Positions 8,504 through 15,880 of a stretch of DNA of 64,000 bases are shown piece by piece. Below the pieces are notes generated by a model, which ran no database searches, was not told the origin of the DNA, and saw only the letters and a program-made list of their open reading frames with translations. This DNA is from CAZPUI01 sp964415525 (GTDB lineage: Bacteria; Acidobacteriota; Holophagae; Holophagales; Holophagaceae), in the NCBI GenBank assembly GCA_964415525.1, contig CAYQAS010000006.1:8835-72834 (forward strand), given 5' to 3'. Positions within the stretch are counted from its first letter, which is position 1, and each line of letters begins with the position of its first letter. Position numbers and translations under genes: made by a program.

Positions 8504-9442
8504 ATGGGCGGTTTCCGGCTCCTGGCGGTGATGCTCCGGGACATGGCGCGGGACATGGGGCGCCACCGTGGACAGCACATCCTGGCCATTCTCACGCTGG
8601 CCTCGGGACTCATGCTGGCGGGGGGTGGCCTCCTGGCGGTGGAGACGCTGGATCGTTGGGTGGGTCGCATGGAGGCCCAGGCCCGGGTCACGCTGTTTGC
8701 CGCGGAGGGTGCCCGACTGGACGAGGCGGAAGCCCAGTTGCGCCGGGATCCCCGGATCCGCATGGTGCGGCGTGTCAGCTCGGATGAAGCCACGAAGCGG
8801 TTCCTCGACATCAGCCGCGAGGCCGGGCTCATGCTCCAGACCCTGGGCGGAGAGAAGGTGCCGGAGAACCTGGAACTGGAACTCCAGCCAGCCTTCCTCC
8901 AGGCTCGCCGCGCCCTCGAGGTCGCCGACAGCCTACGGGGCCTGCCCGGAGTCGGGGATGCCGTGGTGGATCACGAGCGGCTTCAGTCCTTCCAGCGGGC
9001 GGCCCGGGCGATCCGCGTGGCCCTGGCCTTTTTCGGGTCCGTGCTGCTGTTGGCCGCCGGATTCTCCACGGGGAACGTGATCCGGATGACCGTGATGGCC
9101 CGGGAAGAGCAGATCTCCATCATGCGGCTGGTGGGCGCCACGGAAGGTTTCATCCGAACGCCCCTGGTGCTGCAAGGGGCCGTCCTAGGCTTCCTGGCCA
9201 GCATCATGGCGGTGCTGGCCCTCCTGGCGCTGTGGCTTCCCATCAGCCGAGGGATGCTCGGACTTCCGCCCCTGCTGGTGGATCTGGCCCGCCTGGGATT
9301 CTTCTCTGCCACCAGCCTTGCGGCCCTGGCGGGTCTCGGCACCCTGACCGGCGCTCTGGGCGCCGCTTGGGGCTTTCGAGCGACGCGCAAGGCCAGGCGA
9401 GCCACCACAGAATTGATGGAACAGGACGTCACCGCCGGCTAA
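8504..9442 (+). CDS. ftsX: Cell-division protein FtsX-like permease
   Basis: The protein has 312 residues, the usual length for FtsX. A cytoplasmic N-terminus is followed by one membrane helix (about 26-48), an extracytoplasmic domain of about 110 residues and three C-terminal helices (about 168-192, 220-246, 255-290). The EEQISIMRLVGAT signature between TM2 and TM3 is the coupling segment typical of FtsX. FtsX with the ATPase FtsE regulates septal peptidoglycan hydrolases. No ftsE is adjacent; the only ABC ATPase in the window (21253) looks like LolD/MacB. The start abuts the preceding lipoprotein stop. Confidence 0.85.
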   Translation: MGGFRLLAVMLRDMARDMGRHRGQHILAILTLASGLMLAGGGLLAVETLDRWVGRMEAQARVTLFAAEGARLDEAEAQLRRDPRIRMVRRVSSDEATKRFLDISREAGLMLQTLGGEKVPENLELELQPAFLQARRALEVADSLRGLPGVGDAVVDHERLQSFQRAARAIRVALAFFGSVLLLAAGFSTGNVIRMTVMAREEQISIMRLVGATEGFIRTPLVLQGAVLGFLASIMAVLALLALWLPISRGMLGLPPLLVDLARLGFFSATSLAALAGLGTLTGALGAAWGFRATRKARRATTELMEQDVTAG

Positions 9443-9642
9443 GTCCTTGCGGTCGATTTTTTCATCCCTTGGTTTCCCTTTTTCAAGGCGGGTATTGGGA
9501 TGTTTCTATCATGGCAATTGTGTGGCGTCTCTGTGGCGGAAGATGTGATTTGGTTGTTGTTAACACTGATTGTGTACCATCCGGTTGCGCGGTTCATCTA
9601 TGCTGAGATGAAAGGCGCCTGAGGGTTTCTTGGGAGGCCTGG

Positions 9643-10374
9643 GTGGGGAGCGGCTGGCCAGGTATGTACATGACTCGGGCGGATCTTTGGGCGGAAATCA
9701 GCGTGGCTGAAGCGCTGGAAGCCTTGGCCAGCCCCCAGTGCTCTACGCGGCTGAGGGTTTTCAGTACCTCGGGGGCCGAGGGAGAGGTCTGTCTTCAGGA
9801 AGGCCAGCTTGTGCACGCGAGCTTCGGGCCCCTGGAAGGCGAATTCGCCTTGATGGCCATGCTGTCCCAGCCCTTTGCTCAGTTCTCACCGGAAAAGCTC
9901 GATGAAGGTATCCCGGTACCGCAGACCCTTGAATGCCGCAGCGTGAATGACCTGCTCCTGCGCTGGAAACAGTGGGAGGAGCCCCTTTTCCTTGGAGGAG
10001 AAATGAACCCGAAGATCCTGGAGATCCTCGAAAAGATGACCGCCGATACCAATGGCGGCATCACGAACAGCGACGTGTTTGATCGCACCCACGGCATGAG
10101 CATTGCGGGTGTGAACTCCAGCCCCCGGGGCTGCGCGCTGTTCAATGGCCTCGCCGAGCAGCTCTCTCAGACCATCGCCAAGACCAACGGCCTGATGGAA
10201 GAGCACGACATGCTCCTGACTGTCGGGAAGGGCGGCGGCGCCGTGGCGATCGTCGAACTGACGCCGAAGCACCGCCTCGGCATCAAGGCGGACACCAATA
10301 AGTGCAGCCTCGGCCTCCTCCTCAGTGTGGCCCTGCCGGACGCCATCGCCTCCCTGCGCGCCGCCCTCGCCTAA
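9643..10374 (+). CDS. DUF4388-like plus roadblock/LC7-like signalling protein
   Basis: The protein has 243 residues from a GTG with TGGGAGG 5 nt upstream. Alternative ATG starts exist at 9664 and 9670, and the true start may be the later MTRADLW. The N-terminus (about 10-95) repeats the DUF4388 theme seen at 6401 (RVFSTSGAEGEVCLQEGQLVHA). The C-terminal 125 residues look like a roadblock/LC7 fold, with alternating helix-strand segments and the GGGAVAIVELTP strand. Such proteins are GTPase partners in the MglA/MglB style (known of the superfamily). No GTPase gene lies nearby. A terminator follows. Confidence 0.6.
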   Translation: MGSGWPGMYMTRADLWAEISVAEALEALASPQCSTRLRVFSTSGAEGEVCLQEGQLVHASFGPLEGEFALMAMLSQPFAQFSPEKLDEGIPVPQTLECRSVNDLLLRWKQWEEPLFLGGEMNPKILEILEKMTADTNGGITNSDVFDRTHGMSIAGVNSSPRGCALFNGLAEQLSQTIAKTNGLMEEHDMLLTVGKGGGAVAIVELTPKHRLGIKADTNKCSLGLLLSVALPDAIASLRAALA

Positions 10375-10389
10375 CGGATCTCTATACGA

Positions 10390-10419
10390 AAATGAGCCCG
10401 CTGATGTGCGGGCTCATTT
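10390..10419. terminator. Intrinsic terminator between convergent genes
   Basis: The 12-bp perfect stem AAATGAGCCCGC (10390-10401) pairs with 10408-10419 around a 6-nt loop, with A- and T-rich ends. It serves the roadblock gene and the convergent argR. Confidence 0.85.
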
Positions 10420-10438
10420 CATTTATGGGAGTGAACCT

Positions 10439-10849
10439 TCAGCCGTTCCGGGAGATGAAGTCCTCGACCTCGATCTTGATGGCCTGGAGCCGCTCAGGCG
10501 GGCGGACGGCGAGGAGGATCGTGTCATCTCCGGCGAGGGTTCCCACCAGGCCTTCAAGGTCGCTGGCATCCAGCTTCAGGGCCATGGCCTGGGCCAATCC
10601 AGGGCTAAGCTTCGCCACCAGCAGGTTCGGCGGACAGACGTCGACGTAGAAGGGCGGCAGGGCGTTCTTAGGGGCCTCCACATGCTGATAGCGCCCGTCG
10701 AGCTTCACGACGGAGAGCTTTCGGAAGCGGCGGGAGAGGGTGCTCTGGGTCAGCTGAATCCCCTCCTGGGCCAGGAGGACGAGCAGCTCGGACTGCTCGC
10801 AGATCGTGTGCTGCTTCAGCAGACGGAGGATGGCTTGATCGGCGCTCAT
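10439..10849 (-). CDS. argR: Arginine repressor ArgR/AhrC family
   Basis: The protein has 136 residues from the ATG; a longer form from a TTG at 10885 would add 12 residues with no family similarity. The N-terminal winged helix (1-62) contains the recognition segment TQSTLSRRFRKL. The C-terminal oligomerisation and arginine-binding domain has LDASDLEGLVGTLAGDD, close to the classical GTIAGDDT. It is expected to form hexamers and repress arginine biosynthesis genes when arginine is bound. No arg genes are adjacent, and no ARG box was sought beyond its own leader. It is slightly shorter than E. coli ArgR (156). Confidence 0.88.
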   Translation of the reverse strand: MSADQAILRLLKQHTICEQSELLVLLAQEGIQLTQSTLSRRFRKLSVVKLDGRYQHVEAPKNALPPFYVDVCPPNLLVAKLSPGLAQAMALKLDASDLEGLVGTLAGDDTILLAVRPPERLQAIKIEVEDFISRNG

Positions 10850-10904
10850 GGAGGTATTTTCCCGTCCCAGCCGATCCTTATGCAAGGGAATGAATGCGAT
10901 TCCG

Positions 10905-11603
10905 CTAGGCGAGATCGAACACGAGGACTTCGCTATCGGTCCGGCTGGTCATGCGCAATTGGGATTCGCCAGAAATGGCCGCCCCATCTCCGGTCCGGAG
11001 CGGAATGTCATTCAGCTCCACGCGTCCACGGGCCACATGAATCCATGCATGCCGATCCGGGGCGAGTTCATACTCCACGGTCGCTTCGGGATCGAGGAGC
11101 GTGGCGTACATCCGGGCATCCGCCTGCCAGCGAAGGCATTCGGGACCACCCTCCGGGCTGACGATCAAGCGCAGCGCGTTCCTTCGCTCGCTTTCCGGAA
11201 AGTGCCGCTCCTCGTAGTCCGGGGGTCCCCCCGTCTGCCTCGGGAAGACCCAGATCTGGAGGAGATGGCAGAGCGCCTCTGGGTCATCGTTGTATTCGCT
11301 GTGTTCAATGCCGATGCCGGCGCTCATCCGTTGAGCGTCGCCGGGGGAGAGCATGGCCTCGTGGTCGTAACTATCCTTGTGATGAAGGCATCCACTGAGC
11401 ACCCAGGTGAGGATCTCCATGTCCCGGTGGGGATGCATGGGAAAGCCCTTTCCGGGCTGGATGCGGTCTTCATTGATGACCCGCAGGGCTCGGAAATGGT
11501 GGTGGGTGCGATCCACGTAGTTGCCGAAGGAAAAGGTGAAACGGCTCTCCATCCAGCCCCGGCGGTCGCTGCCGCGGTCTTCCGCCAGCCTCACGGTGAT
11601 CAT
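10905..11603 (-). CDS. Pirin family protein (YhhW-like, bicupin)
   Basis: The protein has 232 residues, the typical length of short bacterial pirins. The N-terminal cupin carries metal ligands in FPMHPHRDMEILTWVLSG (His57, His59) and in SAGIGIEHSEYN (His and Glu). The second cupin is divergent and metal-free, as usual. Members bind Fe or other divalent metals and some show quercetinase activity; the physiological role here is unknown. It is divergent from the universal stress protein gene, with an intergenic space of about 100 bp that must hold both promoters. Confidence 0.9.
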   Translation of the reverse strand: MITVRLAEDRGSDRRGWMESRFTFSFGNYVDRTHHHFRALRVINEDRIQPGKGFPMHPHRDMEILTWVLSGCLHHKDSYDHEAMLSPGDAQRMSAGIGIEHSEYNDDPEALCHLLQIWVFPRQTGGPPDYEERHFPESERRNALRLIVSPEGGPECLRWQADARMYATLLDPEATVEYELAPDRHAWIHVARGRVELNDIPLRTGDGAAISGESQLRMTSRTDSEVLVFDLA

Positions 11604-11706
11604 GCGTCCTCCCGGTTTGAGTTTGCCATGTCCCTGCCATCTCCCACCAGCCGACCTGCCTTGTCCCCTCGCATGCCGAGCCTATGTTGGTACCGAGAGG
11701 TGGACC

Positions 11707-12135
11707 ATGATCAGCAACATCCTGGTGGGCGTAGATTTCTCCGATGCTTCCAAGGAAGCGCTCCTCAAGGCTCAGGCCTGGGCGGGGCAGCTCAAGGTAC
11801 CCCTTCGCGTGCTCCACGTGCTGCAGCCCCCGGCGCCGCTCCTTCCAGAAGCGCAGGTAGCCCTTCCTGATCAGGAATGGATGGATGCGATGGAGCAGCA
11901 CGCCCTCGACCAGCTGAAACGCTGGGTGGATGGTCTGCCTGCCGCGGAGATCCTGGTGCGCTGGGGCAGCCCGGCGGAGGAGCTCGTGGCCCATGCCGAC
12001 CCGGACACCCTTCTGGTGGTCAGCCAGGTCGGTCACAGCGGCATCGAGCGGCTGCTCTTTGGCTCCACAGCGGCGCGGGTGGTCCGGCACGCACCCTGCG
12101 ATGTGCTCGTGGTGCGGCGAGATCGCCAGAAGTAG
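11707..12135 (+). CDS. Universal stress protein (UspA family)
   Basis: The protein has 142 residues and a single domain. It opens with ILVGVDFSDASKEAL, where the Asp contacts ATP in binding members, and ends with GHSGIERLLFGSTAARVVR plus HAPCDVLVV, the ATP-binding G-x2-G-xn-G(S/T) pattern. It therefore belongs to the ATP-binding subclass. The ATG is preceded by GAGAGGTGG. The 3' end is 7 bp from the convergent YwiC-like gene. Confidence 0.9.
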   Translation: MISNILVGVDFSDASKEALLKAQAWAGQLKVPLRVLHVLQPPAPLLPEAQVALPDQEWMDAMEQHALDQLKRWVDGLPAAEILVRWGSPAEELVAHADPDTLLVVSQVGHSGIERLLFGSTAARVVRHAPCDVLVVRRDRQK

Positions 12136-12142
12136 CTTTCCG

Positions 12143-12898
12143 TTATCGGAGCTGAACCACGCTCCAAATGGTGGCCCCCAGGGTGCCCGCCGTGAGGATC
12201 CAGCCCACGTGTTTGAGCTTCGTGGGCTTTCTGAACACGAATGTGAGCGTCGCCAGTACGGCGGGCAGCAGGGCGAAGGTGAGGCGGGGCCTCGCGATTC
12301 CGGACTGGTACAGATCCTCCAGTCCCGCCATGACCGCGAGTCCGATCAGGGGAGGCAGGAGCGTCCAGGGTCGGCCAAGCCCTGGCACGGGAAGGCGCTG
12401 GAGCATCCGCACGGACACTGCGCTCAAGAGGAACGCTGCGGCGAGCATCCCCGCCAGCCCAGCGGCGCGCCATGAGGATTGGCCTCCCAGCAGGGCGATG
12501 GGGTGCGCCGTCAGGGCGAAACTGAGGCTGGCCAGCAGCTCACCGGTGGGACTGTGTTCCCGCCCCTTCGCAAGGAGCATCCCAAGCAGGACCGCGGAAG
12601 GCAGCGGTACCAGCAGGTGGACAAGTCGAGTTAAGGGCACCTGCCACCAACTGAAGACCGCTAGGGCGAGGGCCATGATGGCGAGGATCCCAAGGCGTCG
12701 GAGCGCCCCAGAATTCGGCGTTCGGCGGGGGAGATGCTGGCCCGCGGGAACACTCGCCAGGAAGAGGAGCAGTGTCAGCGAGGCCTGGCCGATGGAGCTG
12801 CGTCCCACCGGACCCAATGCCAACGCGGCGCCGACCGCCAGGATCACCTGGACGGTGGCGCCGTGCTCGCGTGGCCAGAAGGGGAGGCTGCCGTTCAT
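12143..12898 (-). CDS. YwiC-like integral membrane protein
   Basis: The protein has 251 residues with seven or eight hydrophobic segments and short loops. Its N-terminus FWPREHGATVQV matches the (P/R)-x-HGA signature that opens the YwiC-like family. The function of the family is not established. It is followed on the same strand by nothing; upstream on the same strand is pepF, 27 bp away, so the two may be co-transcribed. Confidence 0.6.
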   Translation of the reverse strand: MNGSLPFWPREHGATVQVILAVGAALALGPVGRSSIGQASLTLLLFLASVPAGQHLPRRTPNSGALRRLGILAIMALALAVFSWWQVPLTRLVHLLVPLPSAVLLGMLLAKGREHSPTGELLASLSFALTAHPIALLGGQSSWRAAGLAGMLAAAFLLSAVSVRMLQRLPVPGLGRPWTLLPPLIGLAVMAGLEDLYQSGIARPRLTFALLPAVLATLTFVFRKPTKLKHVGWILTAGTLGATIWSVVQLR

Positions 12899-12925
12899 AC
12901 CGGGCCAGGATAGCCCGGAGAGCGC

Positions 12926-14812
12926 CTACTTCACCGCTCCAGTCTTCAGGGCCAGGGCTTCCATCTGGCTCACCAGCCCATCCAGCGCCTTCAGGCTGCG
13001 GGCGATGGGCTCGGAGCTGCGCAGGTCCAGGCCCGCGTCCTTGAGGGTGTCCAAGGGGAACTTCGTCCCACCGGCCTTCAGGAAATTCAGGTACCGCTCC
13101 CGGGCCGGGGCGCCTTCCTTCAGCACCGCATCCGCCAGGGCGCCCGAGGCGATGATGCCGGTGGCGTACTGGAACACGTAGTAGTTCATGTAGAAGTGGG
13201 GGATGGCGGTCCATTCGGACTGGATGTAGTCATCCACCCGCATCACGCCGGCGTCGTGGCCGTAGTACGCGCGGGTCAGCTCGAGATACTTGGCATTGAG
13301 CCAGTCGGGCGTGAGGCTCTGGCCCGCCTCCACATGCTCGTGCATGGCCAGCTCAAATTCCGCGAAGAGGGTCTGGCGGAAGAGGGTGGCGCGGATGCGC
13401 TCGAGATACTCGTTCAGGAGGAAGAGCTTGAGCCGATCGTCCTGCTCGGTCTTGAGGAGATGCTGCACCAGCAGGGTCTCGTTGAACGTGGAGGCGATCT
13501 CCGCCAGGAAGATCGGATAGTCGGCCAATGGGAAAGGCTGGGTCGTGTCGCTGTGCCAGCTGTGCAGGGCGTGGCCCAGCTCGTGGGCCAGGGTGCTGAC
13601 CTCGCTGAAGGAGCCGTTGTAGTTCATCAGGACGAAGGGGTGCACGCCGAAAACGCCATTGCTGTAGGCGCCGGAACGCTTGCCCTGATTCGGGTAGACG
13701 TCCACCCAGCGCTCCGCGAAGGCCTTCCGCAGCACCCTCTGGTAGTTCTCGCCCAGGGGCGCCATGGCGTCCACCACGAGCTTGCAGCCCTGCTCGTAGG
13801 GGTAGGTCTTGTCCACGCTGGCCACCGCCGGAGCGTAGACGTCGGAATAGGTGAGCGTTTCCAGGCCGAGCATCCGCTGCCGCAGCTTGAGCATGCGGTG
13901 CAGGGGTTTGAGGTTGGCGCGGACGGTGGAGATCAGGTTCTTGTAGACCGCCGGGGAGATGTCGTTCGGGAAGAGCGCGGCGTCCAGGCAGGTCGGGAAG
14001 GCCTTGATCTTGGCCTGGAAGAGGTGGGACTGCATCTCGCCGTCGAGGAGGGACGCGAAGGTGTTCTCGTACTGCTTCTGGTCCGCGAAGAAGGTCTCCA
14101 TGGCCTTCTGGCGGTCCTCGCGTACGGCGGAGGCGCGCAGGCGCTGGAAGGCGGCGATGCCGAGCTTGGCTTTGGAACCATCCTTCAGGGTGATCTCGGT
14201 GCGGGGCAGGTCCACGTTGTTGAGGAGCCCCGAGGCCTTGGAAGGCGCACCCGAGAAGAGCCCGGTGAGGGCCGCCACGCGGTTCTGGGCCTCCGGCAGG
14301 ACGTGCGCCTTCTGGCGCAGGATGCGCTCAAGGCCCACCTGGTAGGGCTTCAGCTTGGGCTCGATCTTGATGAAGCCCGCGAACTTCTCCGAACCCAGTG
14401 CCAGAACGTCCGATTCCATGAAGGCGAGCTTCGCCCCCAGGTTCACGGCCAGGGACTGCACCTCGCCCTTCATCTTCTGGAACGTGGGGTTGGCCAGATC
14501 CGTATCGCTTTGGAATGAGGCATAGGTGGAGAGCTTCGTGAGGCGCAGCTGCACTGTGTCCAGGGCCTCCAGGAAGTTCAGCATTGCCTTCGGGCCCTGG
14601 GTCCAACCCTTGGCCAGCACATCCAAAGCGTGGGCCAGCTGGGTGGTCTTCTGAAGTTCAGCCTGCCAGGCCTCTGGTGTGGCGAAGAGATCCTCCACCT
14701 TCCAGCGCAGGGTCTCGGGCACCTGGGAACGGGGCGTCTGGTCGGTGACGGGAGGTTCGGCGGCGCCCAGGGCCAGACAGAGGGCCAGGGCGGGAAGACG
14801 CAGGTTCAGCAT
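12926..14812 (-). CDS. pepF: Oligoendopeptidase F (M3B metallopeptidase) with signal peptide
   Basis: The protein has 628 residues from an ATG with RBS TTGAGGTG; a TTG 15 bp upstream is less likely. A hydrophobic signal peptide (about 1-18, ending LALGAAEP) precedes the PepF N-terminal helical domain and the M3 catalytic domain. The zinc motif HELGH lies at about 410-414, with the third ligand in FLAEIASTFNE about 25 residues later. PepF cleaves short peptides of 6-18 residues. Most PepF proteins are cytoplasmic, so the clear signal peptide, suggesting periplasmic or secreted peptide degradation, is notable. Divergent from a serine hydrolase gene. Confidence 0.9.
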   Translation of the reverse strand: MLNLRLPALALCLALGAAEPPVTDQTPRSQVPETLRWKVEDLFATPEAWQAELQKTTQLAHALDVLAKGWTQGPKAMLNFLEALDTVQLRLTKLSTYASFQSDTDLANPTFQKMKGEVQSLAVNLGAKLAFMESDVLALGSEKFAGFIKIEPKLKPYQVGLERILRQKAHVLPEAQNRVAALTGLFSGAPSKASGLLNNVDLPRTEITLKDGSKAKLGIAAFQRLRASAVREDRQKAMETFFADQKQYENTFASLLDGEMQSHLFQAKIKAFPTCLDAALFPNDISPAVYKNLISTVRANLKPLHRMLKLRQRMLGLETLTYSDVYAPAVASVDKTYPYEQGCKLVVDAMAPLGENYQRVLRKAFAERWVDVYPNQGKRSGAYSNGVFGVHPFVLMNYNGSFSEVSTLAHELGHALHSWHSDTTQPFPLADYPIFLAEIASTFNETLLVQHLLKTEQDDRLKLFLLNEYLERIRATLFRQTLFAEFELAMHEHVEAGQSLTPDWLNAKYLELTRAYYGHDAGVMRVDDYIQSEWTAIPHFYMNYYVFQYATGIIASGALADAVLKEGAPARERYLNFLKAGGTKFPLDTLKDAGLDLRSSEPIARSLKALDGLVSQMEALALKTGAVK

Positions 14813-14857
14813 GGGGAAGCACCTCAACAGGAAATCTCAGTTTAGGAAGGGAGCCCC

Positions 14858-15880
14858 GTGTCATGGCTCACGCAGGGGATTGCGATCGGGCATCCCGCGT
14901 CCCACGCTGACGGGATGGAACCCTTCTTCGATTTGGCCTCTCTGACCAAGCCCTTGGTGACGGCGCCCCTGGCGCTGAAACACCTGGATCTGGATGCGGA
15001 TCGCCGCGAAGCACTGGGATTTACTGCGCGCACAGGGCCCTTGACCGTTCGCCAGCTCCTCAGCCACACGGCGGGGCTCCCGCCCTGGCTGCCCTTCACG
15101 GGCGAGGGGCTGGCAGACCAGCTGCGGCGAGGGCTTCCCGAAGGCGCCCACCCCCTGCTGCGCCAGGGCGTGCCCGGCACCAGCGTTTACTCCGACCTGG
15201 GCTTTCGGCTGCTCGGGGAACTGCTGGAGCAATCCACCCATTGCCCGTGGCGGGAACTCGGCGCTGAGGCCACGGGGTTGATTCCCGCGCCCTATTCCGC
15301 TGCGCCCGTGGCCTTGCCGGACGCCCAGGATGCGGCGGCTTGGCGCGTCGCGGCGCCGGAACGGCCCCTGCCGCTGCAGGCGTCCGATCTGCCCCACGAC
15401 GTCAATGCCCGGGCCGGAATGATCGGTCACGCGGGTTTCGGCGGAACCCCGACCCAAGTGCGGGCAGCCCTCGAGCGCTGGTGGGCGGCGGGTTGGCCGA
15501 GGCGCATGGCGATGGCGCAGGCCCAGGCGGAGGACGGCCTGCCCTGGGGGCTGGGTCTGCACCGGATTCCTGCCGGGCCGGGCCGCTTCGGGGAGCTATT
15601 GGACCGTCTGCCTGCGGGGCTTACGGGCATTCATGTGCAGGTGGACACCGGGGATGCGCTCGCGGAGCCTGCGCCCGCACTCGGGGCGCTGGATTTTGAC
15701 ACGTCCTGGTGGGGCCACTTCGGCTTCACGGGCGGCGCGCTCTTCCTGCGGCCGGACACCGGCCTGACGATCTGTCTCCTCGTGCATCGGCGCGGTCCCC
15801 AGGGTGAGCTGCTGGACGTGGAGGCCCTGCGGGCGCGGCGCTGGCGTGCGCTTGAGGACCGTCTCTCAACGCTCCGGTAA
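14858..15880 (+). CDS. Beta-lactamase-family serine hydrolase, no signal peptide
   Basis: The protein has 340 residues from a GTG with AGGAAGGGAG upstream. The SxxK nucleophile motif is SLTK (Ser28, Lys31). The second motif reads YSD rather than YxN, and the third is near HFGFTGG. No signal peptide is present and Ser28 lies unusually close to the N-terminus, so the substrate-binding alpha/beta part before the nucleophile is short. It could be an esterase or a D-aminopeptidase-like enzyme; substrate unknown. The 3' end overlaps the convergent CocE-like gene by 15 bp. Confidence 0.7.
   Translation: MSWLTQGIAIGHPASHADGMEPFFDLASLTKPLVTAPLALKHLDLDADRREALGFTARTGPLTVRQLLSHTAGLPPWLPFTGEGLADQLRRGLPEGAHPLLRQGVPGTSVYSDLGFRLLGELLEQSTHCPWRELGAEATGLIPAPYSAAPVALPDAQDAAAWRVAAPERPLPLQASDLPHDVNARAGMIGHAGFGGTPTQVRAALERWWAAGWPRRMAMAQAQAEDGLPWGLGLHRIPAGPGRFGELLDRLPAGLTGIHVQVDTGDALAEPAPALGALDFDTSWWGHFGFTGGALFLRPDTGLTICLLVHRRGPQGELLDVEALRARRWRALEDRLSTLR

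Noticed and set aside
11221..11245. GGGGGTCCCCC palindrome inside the pirin gene
   Set aside because: It encodes the conserved pirin position around GGPPDYE without any extra residues; probably codon-choice chance.
13196..14518. Long open frame (440 codons) on the + strand over pepF
   Set aside because: It is the antisense of pepF, has Val/Leu/Gly/His-rich low-complexity translation typical of GC-rich shadows, and matches no family.
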